Source of the DNA: Pseudoalteromonas umbrosa
GTDB lineage: Bacteria > Pseudomonadota > Gammaproteobacteria > Enterobacterales > Alteromonadaceae
Reading direction: 5' to 3'
DNA: 64,000 nt
NCBI RefSeq assembly: GCF_030125375.1
Contig: NZ_JASJUU010000003.1
Coordinates: 200,247 to 264,246 of the forward strand
Of this stretch, positions 46,950-55,444 are shown in pieces. Positions within the stretch are counted from its first letter, which is position 1; each line of letters starts with the position of its first letter. Position numbers and translations under genes: made by a program. Below the pieces are notes generated by a model. The model was not told where the DNA came from. It ran no database searches and saw only the letters and a program-made list of their open reading frames with translations.

Positions 46950-47272
46950 AATTTTCCTTATTTTAATTCTTTTAACGTGCTCAATCTTGAGTAGTGGTAT
47001 TTATATAACACGTCTTTTTGTTGAAATACGACAAAATGCTTTAAATACCTGTAAAAATATTAAAAAAATAATTAGCAACCTCTAAATATAGATTGAATAG
47101 TACAGCGTGTATCCCGGTCTGAAGCTATTTGGGCTTCGCTGTCTATTTAGAGCAGTGAAGCGACGTGTGCATAAATGAGCAAGCTAATGCTATGGAAATT
47201 TGAAATTACAAGTTTGAATAACTATTTTTAGTTAAACAATACATATATTTATGTAACCCGTATGGAGCTAAT
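46950..47272. other. Gene-free stretch
   Basis: About 320 bp between divergent genes. I see promoters only by implication and no convincing structure. Confidence 0.4.
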
Positions 47273-47641
47273 ATGATTCTGATAGTGCGTTTTCTTCTGT
47301 CTGTGCTCATTGTGATTGGCGTGTTTATTGTGTCGGCAACAGTTGCAGGGTTTGTAGCAGAACTTTTGGGTCTATGGAAAAAGCCAATAATTGGGGCCAT
47401 AGCTGCAGCCAATGTTGTGCTTACGGGTTATGTCACTGCGCCTCAATATAAATTGATATGTGCAACTATTTGGCTAGCTGTTGGTTCTGTAGCTGCGTGG
47501 GTTTTATCTAATATGTTCATGTATGCTGAAGATGCAGCGACGCAGATTCCGTTATTAATCACTTATGCAAGCGGTGTGTTTACCTTAGTGGTATGCCGAG
47601 TTTGGCATAAAAGAAAAGAACAGCAAGTACTGATGAAATAA
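47273..47641 (+). CDS. Small multi-pass membrane protein
   Basis: 122 residues with about four hydrophobic segments (about 2-28, 38-55, 60-83 and 92-110). GGAG ribosome site before the ATG. No family recognised. It lies between the S9 peptidase and the peptide-precursor cluster; a link to either is not shown by sequence. Confidence 0.65.
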   Translation: MILIVRFLLSVLIVIGVFIVSATVAGFVAELLGLWKKPIIGAIAAANVVLTGYVTAPQYKLICATIWLAVGSVAAWVLSNMFMYAEDAATQIPLLITYASGVFTLVVCRVWHKRKEQQVLMK

Positions 47642-47944
47642 GTGCTTACAGTTAGTTATGTTTTACAGCTTCGAGTCTGTTATATTTTATAGAGGTTTGT
47701 ATATTTTCCCTGTTACTTACTCAAGTTTGATCAATGATTTTTTTGATGCGTAACACGTACCGCAATCTTATTTTAATATAACTTTATCAAGTAATTTCCT
47801 TCGCTTTAAATTGCTAATTCGTATTCTAATTATAAGTATTATGAAAATGCAATCAGCTCATTAAATCAGGATGCTGCTTTGAACGGATATATAGAAACAA
47901 GGTTTAAAAGGAAAGCTGAATTAGTGATGAGGCTTGATTCTAAT

Positions 47945-47973
47945 TTAAAAGGCCAAGCGCGAACCACTTAGCC
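47945..47973 (-). terminator. Terminator of precursor peptide 1
   Basis: Minus strand: GGCTAAG / CTTGGCC (one G-U pair) then TTTT. Confidence 0.6.
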
Positions 47974-47992
47974 TAAATACATAGTCTTATAA

Positions 47993-48145
47993 CTATACTA
48001 TGATAGGGCAAGTATTACATGAAGTACCCTCGATGGAAGTTCGTTGGTAAGTACCACCCGCTACTTGAGGTGTTGCTTCTGCAGGTAATGCTGCCTTGTT
48101 TTGTGATAGTTGTTTTAGCGGCTTTTTGTTTAACTTAACTTTCAT
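47993..48145 (-). CDS. RiPP/microcin-like precursor peptide 1
   Basis: 50 residues, ATG at 48145, ribosome site AAGGAG. The leader begins MKVKLNKKPLKQLSQNK and runs through LPAEATPQVAGG (Gly30-Gly31); the core is TYQRTSIEGTSCNTCPIIV. The leader is almost identical in the three copies (48652, 48927), the core is variable except SC-x-TCPIIV. A double-glycine leader suggests cleavage and export by a C39-type ABC transporter; the two Cys could be disulphide-bonded or modified. No modification enzyme or transporter is in this window. Own promoter and terminator. Confidence 0.8.
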   Translation of the reverse strand: MKVKLNKKPLKQLSQNKAALPAEATPQVAGGTYQRTSIEGTSCNTCPIIV

Positions 48146-48185
48146 TATTAACTCCTTTATTTATATTTCTTATTCAAGCTCCATG

Positions 48186-48214
48186 AAAATAGCAAAAGTT
48201 AACAAGATGTACAA
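48186..48214 (-). promoter_or_regulatory. Promoter of precursor peptide 1
   Basis: Minus strand TTGTAC (48214-48209), 17-bp spacer, TATTTT (48191-48186). The same arrangement precedes copy 3. Confidence 0.55.
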
Positions 48215-48397
48215 CAGGTTAATTCCTAGGTTGTTAAAAGTTTTTAAAAGCGACCTTTGGATTACATCTAGCCTGTTTCTTTGCTGTTACCCCCACTCAT
48301 GTCAAATGCCACTCATTGGGTTGGTTTTTCTTTTGAATATAGCGTTACTTTTACCTTTATTACTATGCAAAGTTAAGAGATAAGATTGTATCCATGG

Positions 48398-48482
48398 CAT
48401 TGATAAATTAATTAACTTAATGTCGGGTGAGTATGTAGGCGAAAATTTAAAGGAGTGAAACACTTGATGAATAGATGAGGAG
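48398..48482 (+). pseudogene. Decayed copy of the metallopeptidase upstream/start region
   Basis: ACTTAATGTCGGGTGAGTATGTAGGCG...TTTAAAGGAGTGAAA parallels 49340-49392 (ACTTAATATTGAGTGTGCATGTAAGC...TCTAAAGGAATGAAA) just before and at the peptidase start. No ORF follows. It shows that the duplicated unit was precursor plus divergent peptidase 5' end. Confidence 0.5.
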
Positions 48483-48600
48483 TAGTTTGAAATTCAGTGC
48501 TGTTTATTCAGGACTAAATGAGATATGGCTATGAAGGCTTACATAGATAATAATATAGAAGGTTTAAAAGGAAAGCTGAGTAAGTGAAAAGGCTTTACTT

Positions 48601-48634
48601 TATTTTAAAGGCTAAGTATGAACTACCTAGCCTT
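48601..48634 (-). terminator. Terminator of precursor peptide 2
   Basis: Minus strand AAGGCTA (48634-48628) / TAGCCTT (48614-48608), then TTAAAATA. Confidence 0.6.
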
Positions 48635-48651
48635 AACCTATAGCTTTATAA

Positions 48652-48798
48652 CTATACTATGATAGGGCAAGTGTCACACGAAGTATTCCAAAAAGTAAGG
48701 TAAGTACCACCTGCTACTTGAGGTGTTGCATCTGCCGGTAATGCAGCCTTGTTTTTTGATAGTTGTTTTAGTGGTTTTTTGTTTAACTTAACTTTCAT
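48652..48798 (-). CDS. RiPP/microcin-like precursor peptide 2
   Basis: 48 residues, ATG at 48798, ribosome site AAGGAA. Leader differs from copy 3 at only a few positions and ends TPQVAGG; core TYLTFWNTSCDTCPIIV. The two Cys, Thr and the PIIV tail are conserved. Upstream, the TATTTT -10 is kept but the -35 seen in copies 1 and 3 is lost, so it may be read from copy 3, whose terminator is weak. Confidence 0.8.
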   Translation of the reverse strand: MKVKLNKKPLKQLSKNKAALPADATPQVAGGTYLTFWNTSCDTCPIIV

Positions 48799-48882
48799 TT
48801 TTAATTCCTTTATTAATGTTTTTATTGTAGTTAGGTGAAAATAGTAAAGCTTAAAAAATGAAAAGGCTTTACGCTTATTTTC

Positions 48883-48909
48883 AAGGCCAAGTATGAATGA
48901 CTTAACCTT
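48883..48909 (-). terminator. Weak terminator of precursor peptide 3
   Basis: Same position as in the other copies but the stem has two mismatches, so read-through into copy 2 is likely. Confidence 0.35.
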
Positions 48910-48926
48910 AATTTATAGCCCTATAA

Positions 48927-49073
48927 CTATACTATGATAGGGCAAGTTTCACATGAATTACCAAAATGAGATTCAGAAGTACCACCAGCTACCTGAGGGG
49001 TTGCTTCTGCTGGTAATTCAGTCTTGTTTTTTGATAGTTGTTTTAGCGGCTTTTTGTTTAACTTAACTTTCAT
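48927..49073 (-). CDS. RiPP/microcin-like precursor peptide 3
   Basis: 48 residues, ATG at 49073, ribosome site AAGGAG. Leader MKVKLNKKPLKQLSKNK...LPAEATPQVAGG; core TSESHFGNSCETCPIIV. First copy in the minus-strand direction, with its own promoter (49113-49141), and divergent from the peptidase at 49392. Leader conservation with core variation is the hallmark of peptide natural-product precursor families. Confidence 0.8.
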   Translation of the reverse strand: MKVKLNKKPLKQLSKNKTELPAEATPQVAGGTSESHFGNSCETCPIIV

Positions 49074-49112
49074 TTTTAACTCCTTTATTAATGTTTTTAT
49101 TGTAGCCTTGTG

Positions 49113-49141
49113 AAAATAACAAAGGTTAACAAAATATTCAA
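49113..49141 (-). promoter_or_regulatory. Promoter of precursor peptide 3
   Basis: Minus strand TTGAAT (49141-49136), 17 bp, TATTTT (49118-49113); conserved with copy 1 including GTTAAC in the spacer. Confidence 0.55.
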
Positions 49142-49391
49142 TAGGTTAATTTTTTGTTCTTTTAAGGTGTGAAAGGGTAACTTTTAGATTATAGCTACCC
49201 TGTTCAACTGTTGAAGCCCATTTATATAAAACACCATCCAGTGGACATAATTGTCTTTTGAACAGAGAGTTATTTTTATATTTCTGATAATGCCAAGTTC
49301 AATAATAAGGTTGGCCATTGGCTTTGATGGTTTAAATCACTTAATATTGAGTGTGCATGTAAGCATAAAATCTAAAGGAATGAAAAATACG

Positions 49392-50510
49392 ATGAGTACA
49401 TGGAAGGGCGTTATTTTGAAGGCCTGTGCTGTCTTTTTGCCTGTACTGTTATATTTATTTTTCGATGGTCGTCAATTTTGGCTCATCGACTCCCTTTCAA
49501 GCGCTGCACAAGATACTGCGGCGGATGGTGCTTTGCAAACAACAAGCTCTGTGCAAATACAATCAGCTAATCCTAAACCAGACATTACACGGCATAGCCC
49601 TGTGGCACATTTAGATAATTTAAGGCGCTTTGGTTCTTGTCAAACTGATATCGGACGCGTTGTCACTTACCGGCAAGAAAATGGGATTTATACTTGGATT
49701 GACAGTAAAGGTGTTAGGAATTATTCCGATAAAAAGCCAAACCAAGATGCGGCTATCTACCAACCCCGCAGTGGCCGTGCACTTGATTATTTTGAGTTAC
49801 ACATTTCAGGTGAAGTAATATCAAATCAATTTAGAAGTAAGCTTAGGACTAAACTCAAGTCAGTATTTAGGGGTTACACTGCTATTTTGGGTTTAAGTGC
49901 AATGCGTAAAGTAAAACTGAAAATTATTGTGTTGCCCTCAAGGGGGGCCTATGAACGCGCTGTGAAAAGCTTTGGGGGAGACCCTACTGGAAATGTCGGG
50001 GTTTATTTTGGCATCAGAAATACCGCTCTAATAGAGCAACGGTCATATGACGCAACCATGCGTACGGCTGTCCATGAGGCAGTTCATGCAATTAATCATG
50101 CCGTTATGGGCTTTTCACCGCGTTGGTTGAATGAAGGGTTGGCGGAGTATTTTGAGTTTATAGATGTGTCAATGCAGGTTGGTATAGTTTCATCTTCTGA
50201 GCATATTTCTCGCAATGGATTATTGCAAGGGCAAATCATGAGTCCGCTTCAATTGATAGAGGCAGAAGCGAAATGGCGTTCATTTAAGCCAGATACTTTA
50301 TATAGGAGTAGCTGGGCATTTGTGCATTTTTTAATGTCTTCAGATACTGGGAAAATGAGTTTAAAACAGCTGATGTTGCAAGAGCAGTCAGAGCCTTGTG
50401 AAATACTTGATAGCACTCAAGTTCGTTCAATATTTAACAATTATTACCCAGCACTGAATCACACATTTTCTTCATTTATTAACCGCGATATCAAGCCTCA
50501 TCGGCTTTGA
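49392..50510 (+). CDS. Membrane-anchored metallopeptidase with DUF4124
   Basis: About 372 residues from ATG at 49392 (AAAGGA 12 bp upstream; ATG at 49380 also possible). An N-terminal signal anchor (VILKACAVFLPVLLYLFF) is followed by a DUF4124-type segment (YTWIDSKGVRNYSDKKP) and a peptidase-MA-like domain with zinc motif His228-Glu229-x2-His232 (VHEAVHAINH) and the downstream Glu of NEGLAEYFEF. Active site probably faces the periplasm. Divergent from precursor peptide 3; a partial copy of its upstream region was duplicated with the peptides. Confidence 0.82.
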   Translation: MSTWKGVILKACAVFLPVLLYLFFDGRQFWLIDSLSSAAQDTAADGALQTTSSVQIQSANPKPDITRHSPVAHLDNLRRFGSCQTDIGRVVTYRQENGIYTWIDSKGVRNYSDKKPNQDAAIYQPRSGRALDYFELHISGEVISNQFRSKLRTKLKSVFRGYTAILGLSAMRKVKLKIIVLPSRGAYERAVKSFGGDPTGNVGVYFGIRNTALIEQRSYDATMRTAVHEAVHAINHAVMGFSPRWLNEGLAEYFEFIDVSMQVGIVSSSEHISRNGLLQGQIMSPLQLIEAEAKWRSFKPDTLYRSSWAFVHFLMSSDTGKMSLKQLMLQEQSEPCEILDSTQVRSIFNNYYPALNHTFSSFINRDIKPHRL

Positions 50511-50635
50511 TGGTAGAAGTCGAAAAAGTGGATTAAAAAATTTTACTTGTGTTAAAAAGGTCAAAGGCTTTTAAATCTTGATTTGTGTTAAAAGCCTTTC
50601 GCTTAGATAGGTTATGGGTTAGTTGCTGGCGTACT

Positions 50636-50941
50636 TTAAAGCAAACTTAAAATATCTCTGGCACGTTTCCTTCCAAGGCAGCTTGTGACTGGTTGCTTTG
50701 AAAATGAGTATGAGCTGACTTCTAATTGCTCACTTTGATGTAGTTGACCTTTATCATGCACTTGTACTCGACAGGTCGTTTTGTTTTGCTCTTCTGAATA
50801 AATGAGCTCTACTCTTTCTGCTTTTATAATTAAGTTTTTATATGGGTAACCTGCATCCGTAAATATCCTATCTACTTCTAGCTGTTCAGCACTTGATGAA
50901 AAAGCTACCAATAAAAATGCCAGTATAATTGCGTATTTCAC
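50636..50941 (-). CDS. Small secreted protein of unknown function
   Basis: 101 residues from GTG with a GGGAG site. Signal peptide (VKYAIILAFLLVAFSSSA, GTG read as Met), then a mature domain with two Cys likely forming a disulphide. No family recognised. Divergent from a LysR-type regulator, which may control it. Confidence 0.7.
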   Translation of the reverse strand: MKYAIILAFLLVAFSSSAEQLEVDRIFTDAGYPYKNLIIKAERVELIYSEEQNKTTCRVQVHDKGQLHQSEQLEVSSYSFSKQPVTSCLGRKRARDILSLL

Positions 50942-50972
50942 GATAAAGACTCCCTTTGTCTCTGATTTTCGA

Positions 50973-50985
50973 CTTAAGTATTAAG
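50973..50985. promoter_or_regulatory. Palindrome in the divergent LysR control region
   Basis: CTTAAGTATTAAG, 5-bp arms, between the divergent starts at 50941 and 51054; LysR proteins often bind such sites. Confidence 0.35.
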
Positions 50986-51053
50986 TGCATTCATAAAACT
51001 GACAAATGAGAAATTGTGAACCATAGTTAAGCTTTTCTTAAGTATAAAAGACG

Positions 51054-51944
51054 ATGAAAGCACCACCACTGAAAGGTCTTTGGTATTTTAAAACAGCGGC
51101 TCAATTAGGTAGTTTTAAACAGGCCGCAGAAGCTTTATTTGTGACACAAGCAGCTGTTAGTCAGCAGATCAGAATTTTAGAGCAGCAGCTGGGTTGCACA
51201 TTATTTGAAAGGCAAACACGGCGTGTTTTATTAACGCAACAAGGGCAAGACTTGCTACCATTTTTACATAAAGGTTTTGGCCAGATAGAAGTAGGGTTAT
51301 CGACTCTTAAATCTGATCCGAATCCTAATAACATTAATTTGTCTGTCTTACCTTCATTTGCAACTTGCTGGTTACTCCCGAGGCTGACAAGTTTCAATAC
51401 TGCTTTGCCAGATTATCAATTACGAATTGATCCTACTGAACAACTTGCTGATTTTAAGCAAGAAGATATAGATATAGGGATCCGCTTTGGACTGGGTGAA
51501 TACCCTGGATTAAAAAGTGAGTTGATAGCACAAGATGACCTGGTAATTGCTTATCGCCCTGGCGTGATTGACCAGAACCAACCCATCCGGCCGCAATTAG
51601 CTGAGCTAAATTTTATTTACGATGAAGGGCGTGATAATAAACTTGCGTGGCGTGAATTAAGTAAGCAGCTTGGCCTTGAAGGCCATACCTTGAGCAATTT
51701 AAAAATTGATAATGCAGCATTGGTTCAGCAAGCGACAGTTGCCGGTCAGGGCTTTTCTTTGCTGCGAAAACGTATGGTGGCACAATCTGTAGAAATGGGG
51801 CAGCTGGAAATCTATCCAGATTTTTCTTGGCCTTGTGAGTACAGCTACTATCTTGTTGCACCTGCTAATCACTTTGAATGGCCAAAACTACAAGCTTTTC
51901 GAGATTGGATTATTGCTGAACTCAATGGTATTGCACCTGCATGA
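51054..51944 (+). CDS. LysR-family regulator (GcvA-like)
   Basis: 296 residues. N-terminal winged helix FKTAAQLGSFKQAAEALFVTQAAVSQQIRILEQQLGCTLFERQTRRVLLTQQG, then a periplasmic-binding-like effector domain (about 90-290) with the GcvA-type opening LSVLPSFATCWLLPRL. The ligand is unknown. No strong ribosome site. Confidence 0.9.
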   Translation: MKAPPLKGLWYFKTAAQLGSFKQAAEALFVTQAAVSQQIRILEQQLGCTLFERQTRRVLLTQQGQDLLPFLHKGFGQIEVGLSTLKSDPNPNNINLSVLPSFATCWLLPRLTSFNTALPDYQLRIDPTEQLADFKQEDIDIGIRFGLGEYPGLKSELIAQDDLVIAYRPGVIDQNQPIRPQLAELNFIYDEGRDNKLAWRELSKQLGLEGHTLSNLKIDNAALVQQATVAGQGFSLLRKRMVAQSVEMGQLEIYPDFSWPCEYSYYLVAPANHFEWPKLQAFRDWIIAELNGIAPA

Positions 51945-52310
51945 CTCTTATATCAGCTTTTTTAAACGGGGCCGAAGTGATATTACGTTGGTTTGATAGA
52001 GCCGGTTTTGGCTGTGTGTTGTTAGTTGAGGTTTAGATTGCCCTAACGAATTTGACTTTTTTCGCGTTAGTGCAGGCATTCTCTATGATTAATGTTTGGT
52101 GAAGGCTTGGGCTATGAGGCATGTTCAGTGTGAGTAGAGAGAGCTTTTAGTGTCATTGGAACGGAAATCGGATCACAATTCCTTGTGTATCAGGTAGTGA
52201 ATAGGTGCTTGATTACAATTTAATACCAATTATATGAACTTTGTCTAAAATTATTGATAGTGACTGGATTTTTGCAGTCTCCGAGTAGACTCTTCAAAAT
52301 CAGATTTTCT
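51945..52310. other. Gene-free stretch
   Basis: About 365 bp before the Sel1 lipoprotein; no ORF with support and no clear terminator. Confidence 0.35.
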
Positions 52311-55112
52311 ATGAAGCTTTTAACTATATTTGTTTTTCTCACGCTCTTATTTGGGTGTAAATCTTCACAAAATAGCAGCGATATCCACCTTTCACTTTTT
52401 TATCAGGATGAAATATCCACAGATGTAATCAGAGCACAAAGCTATCTTCTGCTGTCACAAGAAGCCTCAAGGTTAAAGGACTTTGAATTTGAGTTCGCAT
52501 TATTACAGGAGCTGGCTGACTATCAATACGGCCCAGCTCAGTTAGCAATCGCAAAAAGCATTTTACAAGGGAGAGGCAAAGAATATGTTGCTGGAAGCGC
52601 CTTAGAGTGGGCAAATAAGGCCGTAGCAAGAGATTATTCACCTGCCATTTTATTTTTGGCCAAATGGTACCGCTTTGGTGGTCATGGTGTAAAAACGGAC
52701 CTGAAAAAAGCCATGGACTTGTATGCTAAAGCTATTGAGCTAGGGGAGTTATCCGCAGCGACCGAGTTAGGATACATTTTTATTCGGCATTGGAGAGAAG
52801 AGAAAGGGTATGAAACAGCGCAGCAATTATTTGCTAGTGCAGCATATCAGGGAGATATTAAAGCGTTGTGTGGGTTAGGAGTTGTTTACCGAGAATCCGA
52901 ACAACTTAAAGATTTAGAAAAAGCCGCTGAATATTTTCGGATAAGTTACCTGAGGGGCTACAAAGAGTGCGCCTTCGAACTTGGTTATCTATATCATCGA
53001 ACGAAACTCGACGCAGAGTTAGCGGTGCAGTGGTATGGTATCGCTGCAAAGAATGGCTCTGCTGATGCGCTCAACAATCTGGGTATGATGTACAACAATG
53101 GGGATGGCGTTCTAGTTGATTATGGGCTTGCGCATTCTTATTTTGAGCAAGCTATTAAGTCGGGCAGTAGATTAAGCTTTGGCAATTTAGGTAGCTTGTA
53201 TGAATCGGGAAAAGGTGTAAAGCAGGATTATATTAAAGCGATATCTTTGTATCAACAAGGTGTAAAGCATGAGGATCCTCAGTCCATGCATAATCTAGGC
53301 ACTTTGTATAGCTCGGGGGTTGGTGTTAAAAAAGACAGAGTTCTTGCTCTAACTTTGTTTGAGAAAGCTGCGAATTTAGGAAATCAATTTTCTGCTTTTA
53401 ATGTAGCGAATGCTTATTTTTATGGTGATTTAAAAGCGCAGAACAACGAGTTGGCATTTAAGTTTTATTTAATATCTGCACGTGCAGGCTTTGCGCCTAG
53501 CTTTTGTTATGCCGCAGAAGTTGCGCTTAATGAAAGTTGGATTTTAGCGAAACCTTATTATTATGAGGGGGCAAAGCTTGGTCAACCTAGTTGTATTTCA
53601 AACCTAGTAAGCGGCATGCGCATCAATAAAGAGCAAGACCTGCCGATTGTCTCGATGCTGAAAAAGCTTGCCAATGAAGAAAATATGACTGCTTGTGAAC
53701 AGTTGGGGGATATCTTTATAAATGGTGACTTTGGTCAGCCCCTGAGTTTTGAAAAAGCAAAACGGTATTATTTACAAGCGGGTGCACTTGGTCTTGGAGA
53801 TGCATTTGCTAAATTGGGTTTTTTATATGAGCAAGGCGAGTTCGTTAAACAAAATTTTGAGATAGCAGCGTCATTTTATCGCAAAGCTGCAAACTTAGGT
53901 TCAGGGGAAGGTGAGAATAATCTAGCAACATTTCTCTTAAATGGAGTAGTGGTAAAAAAAGATATTAGCAGAGCAATACAGCTTTATAAGCAAGCCGTAA
54001 ATGGTAACAATGTGGCTGCAATGGTAAACCTTGGAGACATATACTTCGCCCGAGGAACCAATGAATCTATTGAGGACGCGTGCCGACTATATAAAAAAGC
54101 AGTAGAACTTGGCACTGATAGAGCCACACTACAATACAGCCGCTGTATTATAGAGCTGCAAGGTGATGCTGAGGCTGCATTTGACTTACTTGAAGCGCGT
54201 CGAGGTCATGCTTGTAGGCAATGTGTAGTCAAGCAGGCTGAGATGATATTTACACAACAAGTACCTGATAAGACCTTTTTAGATGCGCTTACTTTGCTAC
54301 AAGATGCTGCCAAGGCTGGTAATGCTATTGCGGCACTCGAAGTAGCTAGGTTGTATGAAAATGGCATAATTGAGCCTCCAAATATGCCGCTTGCATTCGA
54401 TTGGTATAACACTGCGGTTATGTTAGGTGAAGTGAATGCACTAAATAAAATTGCTGAATTCTATTGGTTAGGTAAAGGCGTTGACAAAAGTGAGCACAAA
54501 GCCATTGAAGCAATCTCTTTGTTAGCTAAAGCGAAACAATTTAATGTCGCGTCATTTGTAGGTGAGCATTTTTACTTAGGCATAAATGTAGATAATGACT
54601 TTAGCAAGGCAAGGCATTATTTTATGCAGGCCGCGGAGCAAAATGATGACGTTGCGCTGAATGCTTTAGGGGTTATTTATCGAGATGGATTAGGTGTTGA
54701 AGCAAATACAGGCTTAGCCATTGGTTATTTTAAACGCTCTGCAAAGCTTGGCTTGGTAGATGCAATGTTTAATTTAGGTGCGTTAAACTTACAATTAAAG
54801 CATGAAAAGCGGGGACTTCTTTGGCTCCAGCGTGCCGCTGATAAGCAGTATGTGAAAAGCTATATGTTACTCGGTGATTATTACTCTAAGCGTGAGAGCA
54901 ATATTGACTCTGTTCGCCAAGCTGTTAAATGGTTAAAACTGGCAGCAAATGAATCTGAACTTGATAGTATGTATAAGCTGGCTATTTTACTAAAAAAACA
55001 AAACAGTAATGTATATTCCGATGAGGCTAAAAAATGGTTAAGGGCTGCTGCATCTGGTGGTCACCAAGGTGCAGTCTCTGAGTTAAAAGCATTTGAAAGT
55101 AGTGGCAAGTAA
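52311..55112 (+). CDS. Large Sel1-repeat lipoprotein
   Basis: 933 residues from ATG at 52311, which gives a lipoprotein signal (MKLLTIFVFLTLLFGC, lipidated Cys16). The rest is about 20 or more Sel1-like helical repeats of roughly 36 residues (DALNNLGMMYNNGDGVLVDYGLAHSYFEQAI, SMHNLGTLYSSGVGVKKDRVLALTLFEKAA, and so on), forming a solenoid scaffold for protein contacts. Anchored to a membrane by lipid, likely periplasmic. Alone, with no clear operon. Confidence 0.88.
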   Translation: MKLLTIFVFLTLLFGCKSSQNSSDIHLSLFYQDEISTDVIRAQSYLLLSQEASRLKDFEFEFALLQELADYQYGPAQLAIAKSILQGRGKEYVAGSALEWANKAVARDYSPAILFLAKWYRFGGHGVKTDLKKAMDLYAKAIELGELSAATELGYIFIRHWREEKGYETAQQLFASAAYQGDIKALCGLGVVYRESEQLKDLEKAAEYFRISYLRGYKECAFELGYLYHRTKLDAELAVQWYGIAAKNGSADALNNLGMMYNNGDGVLVDYGLAHSYFEQAIKSGSRLSFGNLGSLYESGKGVKQDYIKAISLYQQGVKHEDPQSMHNLGTLYSSGVGVKKDRVLALTLFEKAANLGNQFSAFNVANAYFYGDLKAQNNELAFKFYLISARAGFAPSFCYAAEVALNESWILAKPYYYEGAKLGQPSCISNLVSGMRINKEQDLPIVSMLKKLANEENMTACEQLGDIFINGDFGQPLSFEKAKRYYLQAGALGLGDAFAKLGFLYEQGEFVKQNFEIAASFYRKAANLGSGEGENNLATFLLNGVVVKKDISRAIQLYKQAVNGNNVAAMVNLGDIYFARGTNESIEDACRLYKKAVELGTDRATLQYSRCIIELQGDAEAAFDLLEARRGHACRQCVVKQAEMIFTQQVPDKTFLDALTLLQDAAKAGNAIAALEVARLYENGIIEPPNMPLAFDWYNTAVMLGEVNALNKIAEFYWLGKGVDKSEHKAIEAISLLAKAKQFNVASFVGEHFYLGINVDNDFSKARHYFMQAAEQNDDVALNALGVIYRDGLGVEANTGLAIGYFKRSAKLGLVDAMFNLGALNLQLKHEKRGLLWLQRAADKQYVKSYMLLGDYYSKRESNIDSVRQAVKWLKLAANESELDSMYKLAILLKKQNSNVYSDEAKKWLRAAASGGHQGAVSELKAFESSGK

Positions 55113-55444
55113 GAGTGGCTCTGGCTTGGGAGGTTAAGGTAAAAGAGCAATTAAAATCTTTGCAGCGCTTTTACTTTTATTAGTCTAATAATGTCCAGTT
55201 TATATAAACTAGCATAAAGTTTGATATTATATTGAAAAAGGCAATTATTACTGCTTGTTGATTTAACGAATTATTTTTGGTGAGATAATAAAGTACCTTC
55301 ACATTTACAGTACCTTTTCATCGTCAAAAGTTCATATATTAGTTGTTTTCTTAATAGTACGTTATTTTTTTGTGTAAATAAGATATTCAGTCATGTATGA
55401 TATTAAAAAAACATAAAGTTAAGTGGCTTTAAGGATTGTAAAGC
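55113..55444. other. Gene-free stretch
   Basis: About 330 bp, AT-rich, with AAGGA just before the next gene; no other signal seen. Confidence 0.35.

Noticed and set aside
48096..48383. 95-residue plus-strand ORF
   Set aside because: Antisense to precursor peptide 1 and its promoter; no ribosome site or family.
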